Shown here: positions 1 to 8,303 of the stretch, in pieces
Layout: every line of letters starts with the position of its first letter
How positions within the stretch are numbered: the stretch's first letter is position 1
NCBI GenBank assembly: GCA_938036625.1
Contig: CALHQH010000037.1
Location: 26,339 to 90,338 of the forward strand
Reading direction: 5' to 3'
DNA: 64,000 nucleotides
DNA from: an uncultured Candidatus Saccharibacteria bacterium
GTDB lineage: Bacteria > Patescibacteriota > Saccharimonadia > Saccharimonadales > Saccharimonadaceae
Position numbers and translations under genes: made by a program
Notes under the pieces: model-generated
Database searches by the model: none
What the model was told of the DNA's origin: nothing
The model's input: the letters and a program-made list of their open reading frames with translations, nothing else

Positions 1-1
1 C

Positions 2-799
2 AAGCCGTGGTTTCGTCGCTTGGCTAGTGAGCAGTCGATCGTCGTGAATGTTGGGTTGGCAAATCGCGGCGTCGCCAAGGCAATCGAGCAGATCCGCAGT
101 TACTCACCACGGGTTTGGCGCGACTTTCCGCTCAGCGTATCCGTAGCCAAGACGAACAGCCCTAAGCAAGTCCGCCCCAAGCAAGCGATTGCCGACTACT
201 GCGACAGCCTTCGCCAGCTTGAAGCAGCTGGTTGTGCACCACTGTACGAGATTAATATCTCCTGCCCTAATGCCTATGGCGGCGAGCCCTTCACCACGCC
301 CGCTCGCCTCAAGAAACTTCTCACTGCGGTGGATGAGCTGAAGCTCTCACGTCCCGTCTTTATCAAAATGCCAACGGATAAGACATGGACGCAGTTTGCC
401 AAGCTCCTCTCCATTATCGATAAGCATAATGTGGCGGGCCTGACGATCGGCAACCTCGTCAAAGATCGCAGTAAGCTCACCGACCCAAGTGTCTTGCCTG
501 ACGATACTCCTGGTAGCCTGAGTGGTCGGCCAGCTCAGGCCATTACCACGCGGCTTATCCACAAGACGTATGCACTGTATGGTGACCGCTTTGTCATCAT
601 TGGTGTGGGCGGTGTCTTTACGGCGGAGGATGCGTACGAAAAGATCCGGGCCGGCGCGAGCCTGGTGGCGCTGGTGACAGCGCTGATGTTTGAAGGGCCA
701 CAGGTCGTGGGCGATATCAACGAAGGCTTGGTGGAGCTGCTCGACCGAGACGACTATGTCTCCATTAGCGAAGCAATCGGTGCGGCGCACCGCAAGTAG
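2..799 (+). CDS. pyrD: dihydroorotate dehydrogenase, 5' end outside window
   Basis: It oxidises dihydroorotate to orotate in pyrimidine synthesis, using FMN. The frame is open from base 2, and residues of the usual N-terminal region (KPWFRRL) are read before the first possible start, so the gene begins upstream of the window. The FMN-barrel signatures are present: NISCPN, a GSLSGRP segment, IIGVGGV and the final GASLV strand. The overall layout with the SLSGRP and GGV segments resembles membrane-linked class 2 enzymes, but the active-site loop reads SCPN with a cysteine, as in class 1 enzymes; class 2 normally has serine there. No operon partner is visible in the window. Family assignment is firm, the class is not. 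Confidence 0.9.
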   Translation, partial: KPWFRRLASEQSIVVNVGLANRGVAKAIEQIRSYSPRVWRDFPLSVSVAKTNSPKQVRPKQAIADYCDSLRQLEAAGCAPLYEINISCPNAYGGEPFTTPARLKKLLTAVDELKLSRPVFIKMPTDKTWTQFAKLLSIIDKHNVAGLTIGNLVKDRSKLTDPSVLPDDTPGSLSGRPAQAITTRLIHKTYALYGDRFVIIGVGGVFTAEDAYEKIRAGASLVALVTALMFEGPQVVGDINEGLVELLDRDDYVSISEAIGAAHRK

Positions 800-1042
800 G
801 GGAGCTGATGGCGTCCGAAGCAAACGGCTTGCGGGATTAAAGCGCTCTGTTTCTTTTCGCGTCTCCTCCAGCGTTAGAGTTGAGGTCGATTATAACAATC
901 AATCTGCTGCTCTACCTGAATAAAGTCGCGAGAATGGGCTGGTGCTGAGGAGCGGAATTGTGGGAGTTAGGTTCACAGCCATTTGACATTACTCACAATA
1001 TACTGCATTATAGGACGAAAGAATTGCAACAAAGGAGCAAGA

Positions 1043-1687
1043 ATGAACGAAAAACAGCTACCAGCAAACGGAGAGCGGCAAGACCCATCAGGGCTGGCAG
1101 ATCAGCTACAAGAAGAGCTCAGCCGTATCTTAACAGAAAGACCCTTCGAGTATGCATGGTGGAGGCAGAGTGCGTTGCAGGAGCGTCGTATCCAAACCAA
1201 CCCAGAGCTCAGCAAAGATGGTGAAACCAACGCCACCGAGCGTACTATATTCTTGACAGGCCGCAAGGGCGAGCCTATAGCGGTATTTGGCGTTGTGCCC
1301 GATAGTCGACCAGTTGTTTTGGACCCGACTGTCGCTATTATGGCGCCTGATGGTAAAGACTGGGTGGTGTATCGCTGTGGGGCGGATGCCAACGATAAAT
1401 GGCAGGTCGTGCGCATCCACGGCACAGGCACCGAGCAATACGATGATGGAGAAGAATACACCTTCTTCCAACCCACAGAGGGCGATAGCCAGCAGCACCC
1501 CTCGCACAAGAATGCCGACGCACAAGAGCTGAGAGACCTGATGAAGTTGATAGATACGTCACACTGCCGCACAGAGACACCACCTAAGAGCAAAGAGACT
1601 GAGGTTTTGCTCGACCAGATTAAAAAGCTACGAGACGAGGCGGCATATCGGATAAGCTCGTTGGCTGAACATCTCTATCTGCGCTGA
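1043..1687 (+). CDS. hypothetical protein, 214 aa
   Basis: I do not recognise this protein. The start is set by AAAGGAG (1031-1037) 5 nt before the ATG at 1043; an in-frame upstream ATG at 983 has no ribosome site. It is soluble and acidic, with no signal peptide or membrane segment. The N-terminal third is charged and helical, the centre alternates hydrophobic and polar residues around an IMAPDGKDWVVYRC stretch and looks like beta structure, and the C-terminal 35 residues are a charged helix. It stands alone between pyrD and the hibernation factor gene on the same strand. Confidence 0.75.
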   Translation: MNEKQLPANGERQDPSGLADQLQEELSRILTERPFEYAWWRQSALQERRIQTNPELSKDGETNATERTIFLTGRKGEPIAVFGVVPDSRPVVLDPTVAIMAPDGKDWVVYRCGADANDKWQVVRIHGTGTEQYDDGEEYTFFQPTEGDSQQHPSHKNADAQELRDLMKLIDTSHCRTETPPKSKETEVLLDQIKKLRDEAAYRISSLAEHLYLR

Positions 1688-1768
1688 TAATGTGCCCATA
1701 ACAACCCCTGTTTTCTCCTCAACCATGCTATACTATAAGCACAAGTTGCTAACACGAAAGGGGTCAGC

Positions 1769-2158
1769 ATGATCGCAAACATCGACATTACCGGTATTGG
1801 CAAATACTCGCCAGACGAGCCAACCAAAAAATACATCCGCAAGAAGATCGGTGCACTCGACCGCATGGTGTCGCGCCACGCTCGTAAGACCGTCAGTGCT
1901 ATGGTGCGCATCGAGGAGATCAATGGCGAGCATGGCAATAAATATGAGGTAGAGGTGGTCATTACCGTGCCAGACCAAACCATCAAGGCCAAAGACTCCA
2001 CACTCAACGTCCTGGCTGCCACCGACATCGTCGAGCGCAAACTGGCTGGCCAGCTGCGCAAATATAAGCAAAACCAGCTGCCGCACCTTGGTCGCCGTGG
2101 CCTTCTCGCTCGCTTCAAGCGCAGCTTCGAGCGCGAGCAGGATCATCCTGCGGAGTAG
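1769..2158 (+). CDS. hpf: ribosome hibernation promoting factor, short form (HPF/RaiA family)
   Basis: It binds the 30S decoding channel of idle ribosomes and helps to store them in an inactive state. The 129-residue protein has the family pattern: an N-terminal strand (IDITGIGKYS), a helix with YIRKKIGALDRMV, paired strands ending in KYEVEVVITVPDQTIKAK, and the helix NVLAATDIVERKL. The C-terminal tail is basic (LGRRGLLARFKR), and there is no long-HPF dimerisation domain. The start at 1769 follows AAAGGGG about 6 nt upstream. A promoter-like TATACT/TATAAG lies near 1729-1738. secA follows after a hairpin, an arrangement also common in Firmicutes and Actinobacteria. Confidence 0.85.
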   Translation: MIANIDITGIGKYSPDEPTKKYIRKKIGALDRMVSRHARKTVSAMVRIEEINGEHGNKYEVEVVITVPDQTIKAKDSTLNVLAATDIVERKLAGQLRKYKQNQLPHLGRRGLLARFKRSFEREQDHPAE

Positions 2159-2181
2159 ATGATAGGTAAGACGCGCGAGCT

Positions 2182-2214
2182 AAGAGGCCGGTATCAGTCG
2201 GGTATCGGCCTCTT
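2182..2214 (+). terminator. probable intrinsic terminator after hpf
   Basis: Nine-base-pair stem AAGAGGCCG (2182-2190) with CGGCCTCTT (2206-2214). The T-run that follows is interrupted, so termination may be partial. Confidence 0.5.
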
Positions 2215-2327
2215 GCTCATACTTTGTGCAGGCTACCCTTCCCAAATAGCCGCAAACCCGGTATAATGAGGGGAGTTTTTTGAATTGAATGGCCGCTTAG
2301 AGAGGAAAGCGAGGGAAGTTTGACACC

Positions 2328-4958
2328 ATGGCAACAACACAGCAAAAAGCACTGACGAAGATTTTTGGCGATCCGCAGAAGCGGATCTTGAAGCGTCTGC
2401 AGAAGAAGGTAGACGAGATCAACAAGCTTGGGCCGAAATATAAGGCACTCTCGGATGAGGAATTAGCCAAGCAAACAGAGGTACTCAAGCAGCGCCTGCG
2501 CAAGAAAGGTACGACGCTCGATACTATCCTGCCCGATGCCTTTGCAGTGGTGCGTGAGATGGCCGACCGGGTGATTGGTGAGCGGCACTATGATGTGCAG
2601 CTGATTGGCTCGATGGTGCTGCACGAAGGCAACGTCGCCGAGCTCAAGACTGGTGAAGGCAAGACCCTGATGTCCACTCTGGCGGCATATCTCAACGCGC
2701 TGGAGGGCAAGGGTGTGCACGTCGTGACCGTCAACGACTACCTGGCGCAGCGCGATGCTGGCTGGATGGGGCAGATCTATAGCGCTCTGGGCATTAGCAC
2801 CGGTGTGATCATTAACGAAGCGTCCTTCCTCTACGATGGTGCGTATACCAACGAGAACCATACTGACCCACGCATGCAAAAGCTCCGCCCCTGTACACGG
2901 CGCGAGGCCTATGAGGCAGACATTACCTATGGGACAAACAACGAGTTTGGCTTCGACTACCTGCGTGACAACATGGTCAATGAGATTAGCCTGGTGCGTC
3001 AGCGCGAGCTCAACTTTGCCATTGTAGACGAGGTGGATTCCATCTTGATCGACGAAGCGCGCACCCCACTCATCATTAGTGCGCCCGCGGCCGAGAACCC
3101 TGATAGCTACTACCAATTTGCCAAGATTGCTGCCAAGCTTGTGCCGGAGGACTACCGTCTCGACGAAAAGCACACCAGTGTAGCGCTGACGGATAGCGGC
3201 ATCGATAAGGTACAAAAACTCCTTGGTATAAAAAATTTGTACACCCCTGAATATGTTCGCAGTGTCTACCATATCAACCAAGCTCTGCGCGCCCAGACAC
3301 TCTTCCATCGAGACAAAAACTACGTGGTGACCAATGATGGCGAGGTTATCATTGTCGATGAGCACACCGGCCGCCTCAAGATTGGCAACCGCTACAACGA
3401 AGGCCTCCACCAGGCGATCGAAGCCAAAGAAGGCGTGCCTGTCCAGCAAGAGAGCATGACGCTGGCGACCATTTCCTTCCAGAATTTCTTCCGCCTATAT
3501 AAGAAGCTTAGTGGTATGACCGGTACGGCCTTTACAGAGGCAGAGGAGTTCCAGCAGATCTACAGCCTGGATGTGGTGGTAGTGCCGCCCAACAAGCCAA
3601 TTACCCGCAAAGACCACCAAGATCTCATTTACAAAACCGAAAAGGCTAAGCTCAAAGCTGTGGCAGCTGCCATCAAAAAGTACCATGAGCAAGGCCGGCC
3701 AGTGCTGGTGGGGTCGGGCTCGATTGCTAAGAATGAGCTGATCGCCCAGTGGCTCGACAAAGCGGGCATTGCATATGAGATCCTCAACGCCAAGAATAAT
3801 GAGCGCGAGGCCGAGATCGTGGCGCACGCTGGCGAGAAGGGTGCTGTGACGCTGGCGACGAACATCGCGGGGCGTGGTACAGACATCAAGCTTGGGCCGG
3901 GCGTGAAGGAGCTTGGTGGCTTGGTGGTGATCGGCAGCGAGCGGCATGAGTCGCGCCGGATCGACAACCAGCTGCGTGGCCGTGGTGGCCGCCAGGGCGA
4001 CCCGGGTGACACCCAATTCTACGTCTCGACCGAAGATGACTTGATGCGGATCTTCCAGGGCGAGCGCATTGCCGACCTGATGGAGCGCCTTGGGGTAGAA
4101 GAAGACATGGCCATCCAAAACAAAGCGGTCAGCAAGACGCTCGAGGCGGCGCAAAAGCGGGTCGAAGGCTTTAACTTCGATGCGCGCAAAAATGTTGTTC
4201 AGTACGATAACGTCATCAACCGCCACCGCAAAGTGGTCTATACTGTGCGACGCAAGATCCTCGATGGCGACAACATCAAGCCAGAAATCCAGCGCCTGTT
4301 GCGCACTGCAGTAGAGAGCCTTACAGAGGTACCAGCCAAGCAAAACCCCAAGTTTGCTGAGGAGTTTGGCGCGATCTTCCCACTGGACAAAGACGAGATC
4401 AAGAAGATCGGTGCCGAGAAGCGCGACCGTGTCCGGACTAAGATGGCACTCGATGCGGCGAAAAAATTGTATCAAGATAAAGAAGACGAGCTGGGTAGCG
4501 AGCTACTACGCGGTATTGAGCGCGAGGTGTACTTGCAGGTGCTCGACACGCTGTGGATGCAGCACCTAGAGAACATGCAGCACCTGCGTGAGGGGATTCA
4601 CTGGCGCAGCGTGGGCCAACGCGACCCGCTCGTGGAGTACCGCGCAGAATCGCAAAAGCTGTTCGACAGCCTGCAGGCTAATCTCCGGGCGGAGGTCCTC
4701 CATGCAATCTACCAAGTACGCAAGACAGATGCCATCACTCAGGAGGCAACCGACAACGAGCACGACACCGAGCTCACTCGCCTGGCCGAAACCTCAGTGG
4801 AGCGCGGTGTGAATGAAATCACGAGCGGGGAAGCCAATCGTGATCAGGACTTTACCAAAACAAAAGCGGCACCAACTACTGCCGACGTCAACCGCAAACG
4901 TAACGCCGCCCGCAAGAAAAAGAAAGCCCAGCGGCAGAATCGCAAAAAGAACCGCTAG
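2328..4958 (+). CDS. secA: preprotein translocase ATPase SecA
   Basis: It is the motor that drives unfolded preproteins through SecYEG. The 876-residue protein contains Walker A (TGEGKT, about residues 108-113), the DEVDSILIDEAR motif, the preprotein cross-linking domain, GMTGTA, the second-lobe motifs NIAGRGTDIKLG and QLRGRGGRQGDPG, and the helical scaffold with WMQHL. The C-terminus ends in a Lys/Arg-rich tail and has no cysteine cluster, so the SecB-binding zinc motif of many SecAs is absent. The start is ATG 2328, with purine-rich GAGGGAAG 11 nt upstream; a TATAAT at about 2262 could be the promoter. The M16 peptidase gene starts directly at the stop codon. Confidence 0.97.
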   Translation: MATTQQKALTKIFGDPQKRILKRLQKKVDEINKLGPKYKALSDEELAKQTEVLKQRLRKKGTTLDTILPDAFAVVREMADRVIGERHYDVQLIGSMVLHEGNVAELKTGEGKTLMSTLAAYLNALEGKGVHVVTVNDYLAQRDAGWMGQIYSALGISTGVIINEASFLYDGAYTNENHTDPRMQKLRPCTRREAYEADITYGTNNEFGFDYLRDNMVNEISLVRQRELNFAIVDEVDSILIDEARTPLIISAPAAENPDSYYQFAKIAAKLVPEDYRLDEKHTSVALTDSGIDKVQKLLGIKNLYTPEYVRSVYHINQALRAQTLFHRDKNYVVTNDGEVIIVDEHTGRLKIGNRYNEGLHQAIEAKEGVPVQQESMTLATISFQNFFRLYKKLSGMTGTAFTEAEEFQQIYSLDVVVVPPNKPITRKDHQDLIYKTEKAKLKAVAAAIKKYHEQGRPVLVGSGSIAKNELIAQWLDKAGIAYEILNAKNNEREAEIVAHAGEKGAVTLATNIAGRGTDIKLGPGVKELGGLVVIGSERHESRRIDNQLRGRGGRQGDPGDTQFYVSTEDDLMRIFQGERIADLMERLGVEEDMAIQNKAVSKTLEAAQKRVEGFNFDARKNVVQYDNVINRHRKVVYTVRRKILDGDNIKPEIQRLLRTAVESLTEVPAKQNPKFAEEFGAIFPLDKDEIKKIGAEKRDRVRTKMALDAAKKLYQDKEDELGSELLRGIEREVYLQVLDTLWMQHLENMQHLREGIHWRSVGQRDPLVEYRAESQKLFDSLQANLRAEVLHAIYQVRKTDAITQEATDNEHDTELTRLAETSVERGVNEITSGEANRDQDFTKTKAAPTTADVNRKRNAARKKKKAQRQNRKKNR

Positions 4959-6245
4959 ATGCAACACACAGTAACAGAGGTCAGGCTAAAGAATGGTGCC
5001 CGTGGCCTTCTCATTGACGTTCCTGGTGCAACCGTGATGAGCTTCCAGTTCCAATTCCGGGCGGGCAACCGCTATGTTGCGAGCAAGGACATCTACGAGA
5101 CGGCGCACATTATGGAGCATATGGCCTTTGGTGCTAATGCTCAGTTTGCGAGCGAGCACGAGTACGAGGCAGAGTTTATTAAAAACGGTGCCTACCACAA
5201 TGCCTGGACGAGCGATTTGTCTATGGTGTATGTGGCGGACTGTGCGGACTTTGAGTGGGAGCGTATTTTGCAGTTGCAGCAGGTGGCTATCACTCAGCCA
5301 AAGTTCAACCAGACGGAGCTCGAAGCCGAGAAGGGTAATGTGCGCAGCGAGCTTGTCGGCTACCTCAACAACCATAATCGAGTGCTGTGGCCCAAGATCC
5401 AGCAGCTGCTAGGGAATGACATCTACACCTTCCACCAGCGCGTACGCACCATTGCTCACGTGCAGCTGAGCGATATTCAGGAACACTACCGGCGCACCCA
5501 CACCAGCGACAACCTTCGCTTTGTCATTGCTGGCAAAATGGCGGGGCGCAAGGCGCAGATCAAGCGCATGCTCGAGAGCTGGCAGCTGCCGCGTGGTGAG
5601 CGATTTGCGGTGCCGCACGACGAACTTCACAGTGGTAAACCTACCCTCATCCGTCGCAAAGAGGCCAGCAACCTCACCTTTGGCTGGTCGATGGAGATCC
5701 CGCGCGAGCTCAGCGACAAAGAAGACGCCGCACTAGATTGCCTCAACCACATCCTCACCGGCACGATGCACTCGCGCATCTTTGGTAAGGCGCGCAAGCA
5801 GGGCATGGCCTATGGGATGTTTAGTGATGGCTCGGTGGGCAAATATGAGAGCAGCTGGGACTTTGGTGGCGAGGTAGAGTGCGATAAGGCAGAGCGGCTC
5901 TTTGGCCTGATTGTCAGTGAGCTCCAGGCGGTGCTGCGTGGTGAGATTACCGAGGCCGAGCTTGAGGCAGCCAAATCCTACGGCCTGGGGCGTTACCAAA
6001 TGGGGGCGCAGACGGTGGCGCAGATTAGCGGATTCTACACTGGCCGCTTCTTCTGGGATGGGTATGTGAAGGACTATGCCAAGGTGCCACAAGAGATCAA
6101 AGGTACAACCCTCGAGCAAATGAATGCTGTGGCGCGTGAATTCATTGCCGCTAACACCTGGGCACTCGCTGGCGTAAGCAGCGGTGAGCGCAGCGACATC
6201 GTGCGGCTGGGAGAGCAGCTGGAGGAGTTGTTTGCACAGAGGTAG
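4959..6245 (+). CDS. M16 family zinc peptidase (insulinase/pitrilysin type)
   Basis: This family uses an inverted zinc motif to degrade or process peptides. The motif HxxEH is seen as HIMEH at residues 50-54, with the downstream glutamate in the ELEAEKGNVRSEL helix about 75 residues later. The 428-residue length fits the two-domain bacterial form; the C-terminal half keeps a degenerate repeat of the fold without a second zinc motif. There is no signal peptide, so the enzyme should be cytoplasmic. The start codon follows the secA stop with no gap (TAGATG), which indicates translational coupling to secA and suggests a role linked to secretion, for example turnover of signal peptides; that role is only inferred. 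Confidence 0.88.
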   Translation: MQHTVTEVRLKNGARGLLIDVPGATVMSFQFQFRAGNRYVASKDIYETAHIMEHMAFGANAQFASEHEYEAEFIKNGAYHNAWTSDLSMVYVADCADFEWERILQLQQVAITQPKFNQTELEAEKGNVRSELVGYLNNHNRVLWPKIQQLLGNDIYTFHQRVRTIAHVQLSDIQEHYRRTHTSDNLRFVIAGKMAGRKAQIKRMLESWQLPRGERFAVPHDELHSGKPTLIRRKEASNLTFGWSMEIPRELSDKEDAALDCLNHILTGTMHSRIFGKARKQGMAYGMFSDGSVGKYESSWDFGGEVECDKAERLFGLIVSELQAVLRGEITEAELEAAKSYGLGRYQMGAQTVAQISGFYTGRFFWDGYVKDYAKVPQEIKGTTLEQMNAVAREFIAANTWALAGVSSGERSDIVRLGEQLEELFAQR

Positions 6246-6328
6246 AAGCTCCTCAGCTTAGCATAGTTGCCTGCCTTTGCGCTACAAGAGTCGAAGTTTT
6301 TGTGGCGATGCTTGGCCTATCTGCTTAT

Positions 6329-6346
6329 ATAATTTGATCAAATTAT
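6329..6346. repeat. 18-nt perfect palindrome, possible operator
   Basis: Perfectly self-complementary ATAATTTGATCAAATTAT, located about 55 bases upstream of the likely -10 element (TATTAT near 6402) of the gene at 6436 and overlapping another TATAAT-like sequence. A dimeric regulator site is plausible. Confidence 0.45.
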
Positions 6347-6435
6347 TGTTACTATTTTTAGTGAAGGCAAGGAGAGATACTTGCATTCATTGGATTTTGT
6401 TGTATTATTGAAGTAATAGCATAGGAGAACAATAT

Positions 6436-6714
6436 ATGAGTGACGTCAATCCAACCAACAGCGCAAGTTACCGCCCTGGGGATGAAAAGCTTGGCTACAA
6501 CAAACCTATCACGCTCACTCTGACCGACAGAGAGTGTTCAGACATAATGGATGTAATTACTGAGTTTACAATGGGTGGATTTTCCCCTTCTGACGAAGAC
6601 TGGGACTGGATGGAAAAAGTCATGGGAATGGCAACGCGGGACAGTCTGATAGAAGTCAGTCATAAAATCGGCAAGTTTCGTCGCAGCCAGGCTGAATCTC
6701 ATGAACCAAGTTAA
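6436..6714 (+). CDS. hypothetical protein, 92 aa
   Basis: I do not recognise this small acidic, soluble protein. It has an ATAGGAGAA ribosome site 7 nt before the ATG. It shows a short strand-like segment (ITLTLTDRECSDIMDVI) followed by an acidic aromatic stretch (SDEDWDWMEKV) and a basic C-terminal helix. No signal peptide or membrane segment is present. An 18-nt palindrome lies upstream and a second tiny gene lies downstream. Function is unknown. Confidence 0.65.
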   Translation: MSDVNPTNSASYRPGDEKLGYNKPITLTLTDRECSDIMDVITEFTMGGFSPSDEDWDWMEKVMGMATRDSLIEVSHKIGKFRRSQAESHEPS

Positions 6715-6837
6715 TTACATGCTTTAAGCAATCGTTACAGGTACAGGAGTCGCTAAAACAAGCGATAATAATACATAGCGCCAGCATAATGTCATACCGT
6801 CACGCGCATTGGCACGTACTTTATATGAGGAATGGTT

Positions 6838-7005
6838 ATGAGCGAGGAAGCACAGGCCGACATCCAGAAGTACGGCTACAACCCTAAGGATATGCCCGAT
6901 TGCTTCCTCCCCGATAACTTTGACGAAGTATTTCAGCGTATCGGGATACATGGCACAAGACCGCGTCGCGATAGTCGTTTAGTGTGGGGCACTCCTACCT
7001 GCTAG
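6838..7005 (+). CDS. small hypothetical protein, 55 aa
   Basis: A short frame starting at ATG 6838, with GAGGAA about 6 nt upstream, and ending at TAG 7003-7005, immediately before a strong hairpin. The product begins MSEEAQADIQKYGYNPKDMP, followed by DCFLPDNFDEVFQ and a basic end. The ribosome site, the acidic-to-amphipathic composition and the terminator directly at the stop support a real gene. I recognise no family. Confidence 0.5.
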   Translation: MSEEAQADIQKYGYNPKDMPDCFLPDNFDEVFQRIGIHGTRPRRDSRLVWGTPTC

Positions 7006-7031
7006 ACAGCCGACCATAAACGGTCGGCTGT
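7006..7031 (+). terminator. hairpin after the small gene
   Basis: Ten-base-pair stem ACAGCCGACC / GGTCGGCTGT with a 6-nt loop. It begins at the base after the stop codon and is followed by a T/G-rich stretch. It sits between convergent genes and may serve both. Confidence 0.65.
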
Positions 7032-7056
7032 ATGTGTTGGTTGTGCGTTTGCGCTC

Positions 7057-8013
7057 TTAAGCTGCGCGGTACACTGCCATCTTCGCGTTGAGCAGTTTGT
7101 TCATCTCGGTGAGGCTACTATCCTTTTTGTGGAGGACGCCGTCGTCGATGACGTATGTCTCGGCCTTGCTGTCTCTGTTTTCGGGGACTTTGGGCGCGGT
7201 GTTTTGCCCGCTGTATTTGCTGCGGCTGGTTAGGTCACTGTGGGTGCGGTAGTATTGGGCAGCTTTGAGACGGTGGTCTTTGACCGCTTGATAATACTTC
7301 AGGTATTCGCCGCCAAGTGCGCGTGCGTTGTCGTTTTCGCTGATGTTTTGCACTTTTTTGGCTTGCTCTATGCACGAGCCGTAGGTTTTGCTTGCTTCCT
7401 TTTCGATCTCGCTATCGGTCAGTGCAGGAGCGCTCGTAAGCGCTGCACTGCCACCCTTGCGGAAGTCAAAGTTGAGAATCTGGCGGTTGAGCACGCGAGT
7501 GTCAGCGCACTCTTTGATAAAGGTGGCGACGGTGGAGTAGTAGCTGGGCAGCTTGCCAAGCGCAGTGATGGCTGCGTCTGTCTCGCGCTTGTACTGCTCG
7601 TACGCACGTTTGATATCTTCGTCGTGCATGGCGCGCGAGCTACCAAGCTTGCTGATGAGTTCTTTGCGGTTGTCTGCAAATGCCTTGGCGTCGATCATCT
7701 CACCGCGAGAAAGCGGCTGCAGCAGGCGCTCCTCGGTGCGGCTATGGCTGCGAATGAGTGCCTGGGCATCTTGCAGGTCTTTGCGGCTTGGTGGTGCCGA
7801 CTGGATGGTTACAACGATGATAATGATGATGACTAGTACAATGCCCACCGCGCCGGCAATCAGCCCATACAGCAGCTTCTTATTTGCCAGCAGTTTGTTA
7901 CCCGAGCGAGGTGGCTGCGGGGTATTGCTAGACTGTGATGCATTCATATTCATGGTGTTCGTTGGTGAGGTCATAGCTGGTTGGCTGTGGCCAGAGGTGG
8001 GCTGGGTGTCCAT
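7057..8013 (-). CDS. hypothetical membrane-anchored protein, 318 aa
   Basis: I do not recognise the family. An N-terminal 45-residue cytoplasmic tail rich in Pro, Ser, Asn and Thr leads into one strongly hydrophobic segment (about residues 49-70, LIAGAVGIVLVIIIIIVV). A roughly 245-residue outer domain that is mostly helical follows, with two well-spaced cysteines (CADTR and GSCIEQ) that could form a disulfide outside the cell. The start has AAAGGA 8 nt upstream on the minus strand. It is transcribed alone, divergent from murD. Confidence 0.7.
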   Translation of the reverse strand: MDTQPTSGHSQPAMTSPTNTMNMNASQSSNTPQPPRSGNKLLANKKLLYGLIAGAVGIVLVIIIIIVVTIQSAPPSRKDLQDAQALIRSHSRTEERLLQPLSRGEMIDAKAFADNRKELISKLGSSRAMHDEDIKRAYEQYKRETDAAITALGKLPSYYSTVATFIKECADTRVLNRQILNFDFRKGGSAALTSAPALTDSEIEKEASKTYGSCIEQAKKVQNISENDNARALGGEYLKYYQAVKDHRLKAAQYYRTHSDLTSRSKYSGQNTAPKVPENRDSKAETYVIDDGVLHKKDSSLTEMNKLLNAKMAVYRAA

Positions 8014-8291
8014 TGCTTGTGTCCTTTATCTTCGTTGTTGATACTAAAATTACCTATAGACTATATATTATAGCAATAGTTGCAGTGAGCGCAAATTGAC
8101 GGAAGAAGAGCTGTTGCGGTCTGTTACATATGGTGATGTACCAGTGCGCGTGGTATACAAGAAACAAGCGAAAAAGCAATAATACCGCTACGAGAGATAG
8201 CGATCATAATGATGAGAGCGCGCCAAGAACAAGGGCAGTATGATACACTCTCTGACCTCTGTATATTCTGTGTTTTGGGTGCTGTGTATGC

Positions 8292-8303
8292 TATAATGGC
8301 GGT
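8292..8303 (+). promoter_or_regulatory. leaderless promoter of murD
   Basis: TATAAT at 8292-8297 followed by 6 nt (GGCGGT) and the ATG at 8304. No Shine-Dalgarno is present, so transcription should begin at or within a base of the start codon. Confidence 0.7.

Noticed and set aside
347..823. Long frame on the minus strand opposite pyrD
   Set aside because: It is a shadow of the GC-rich pyrD frame, with no ribosome site and no family pattern.
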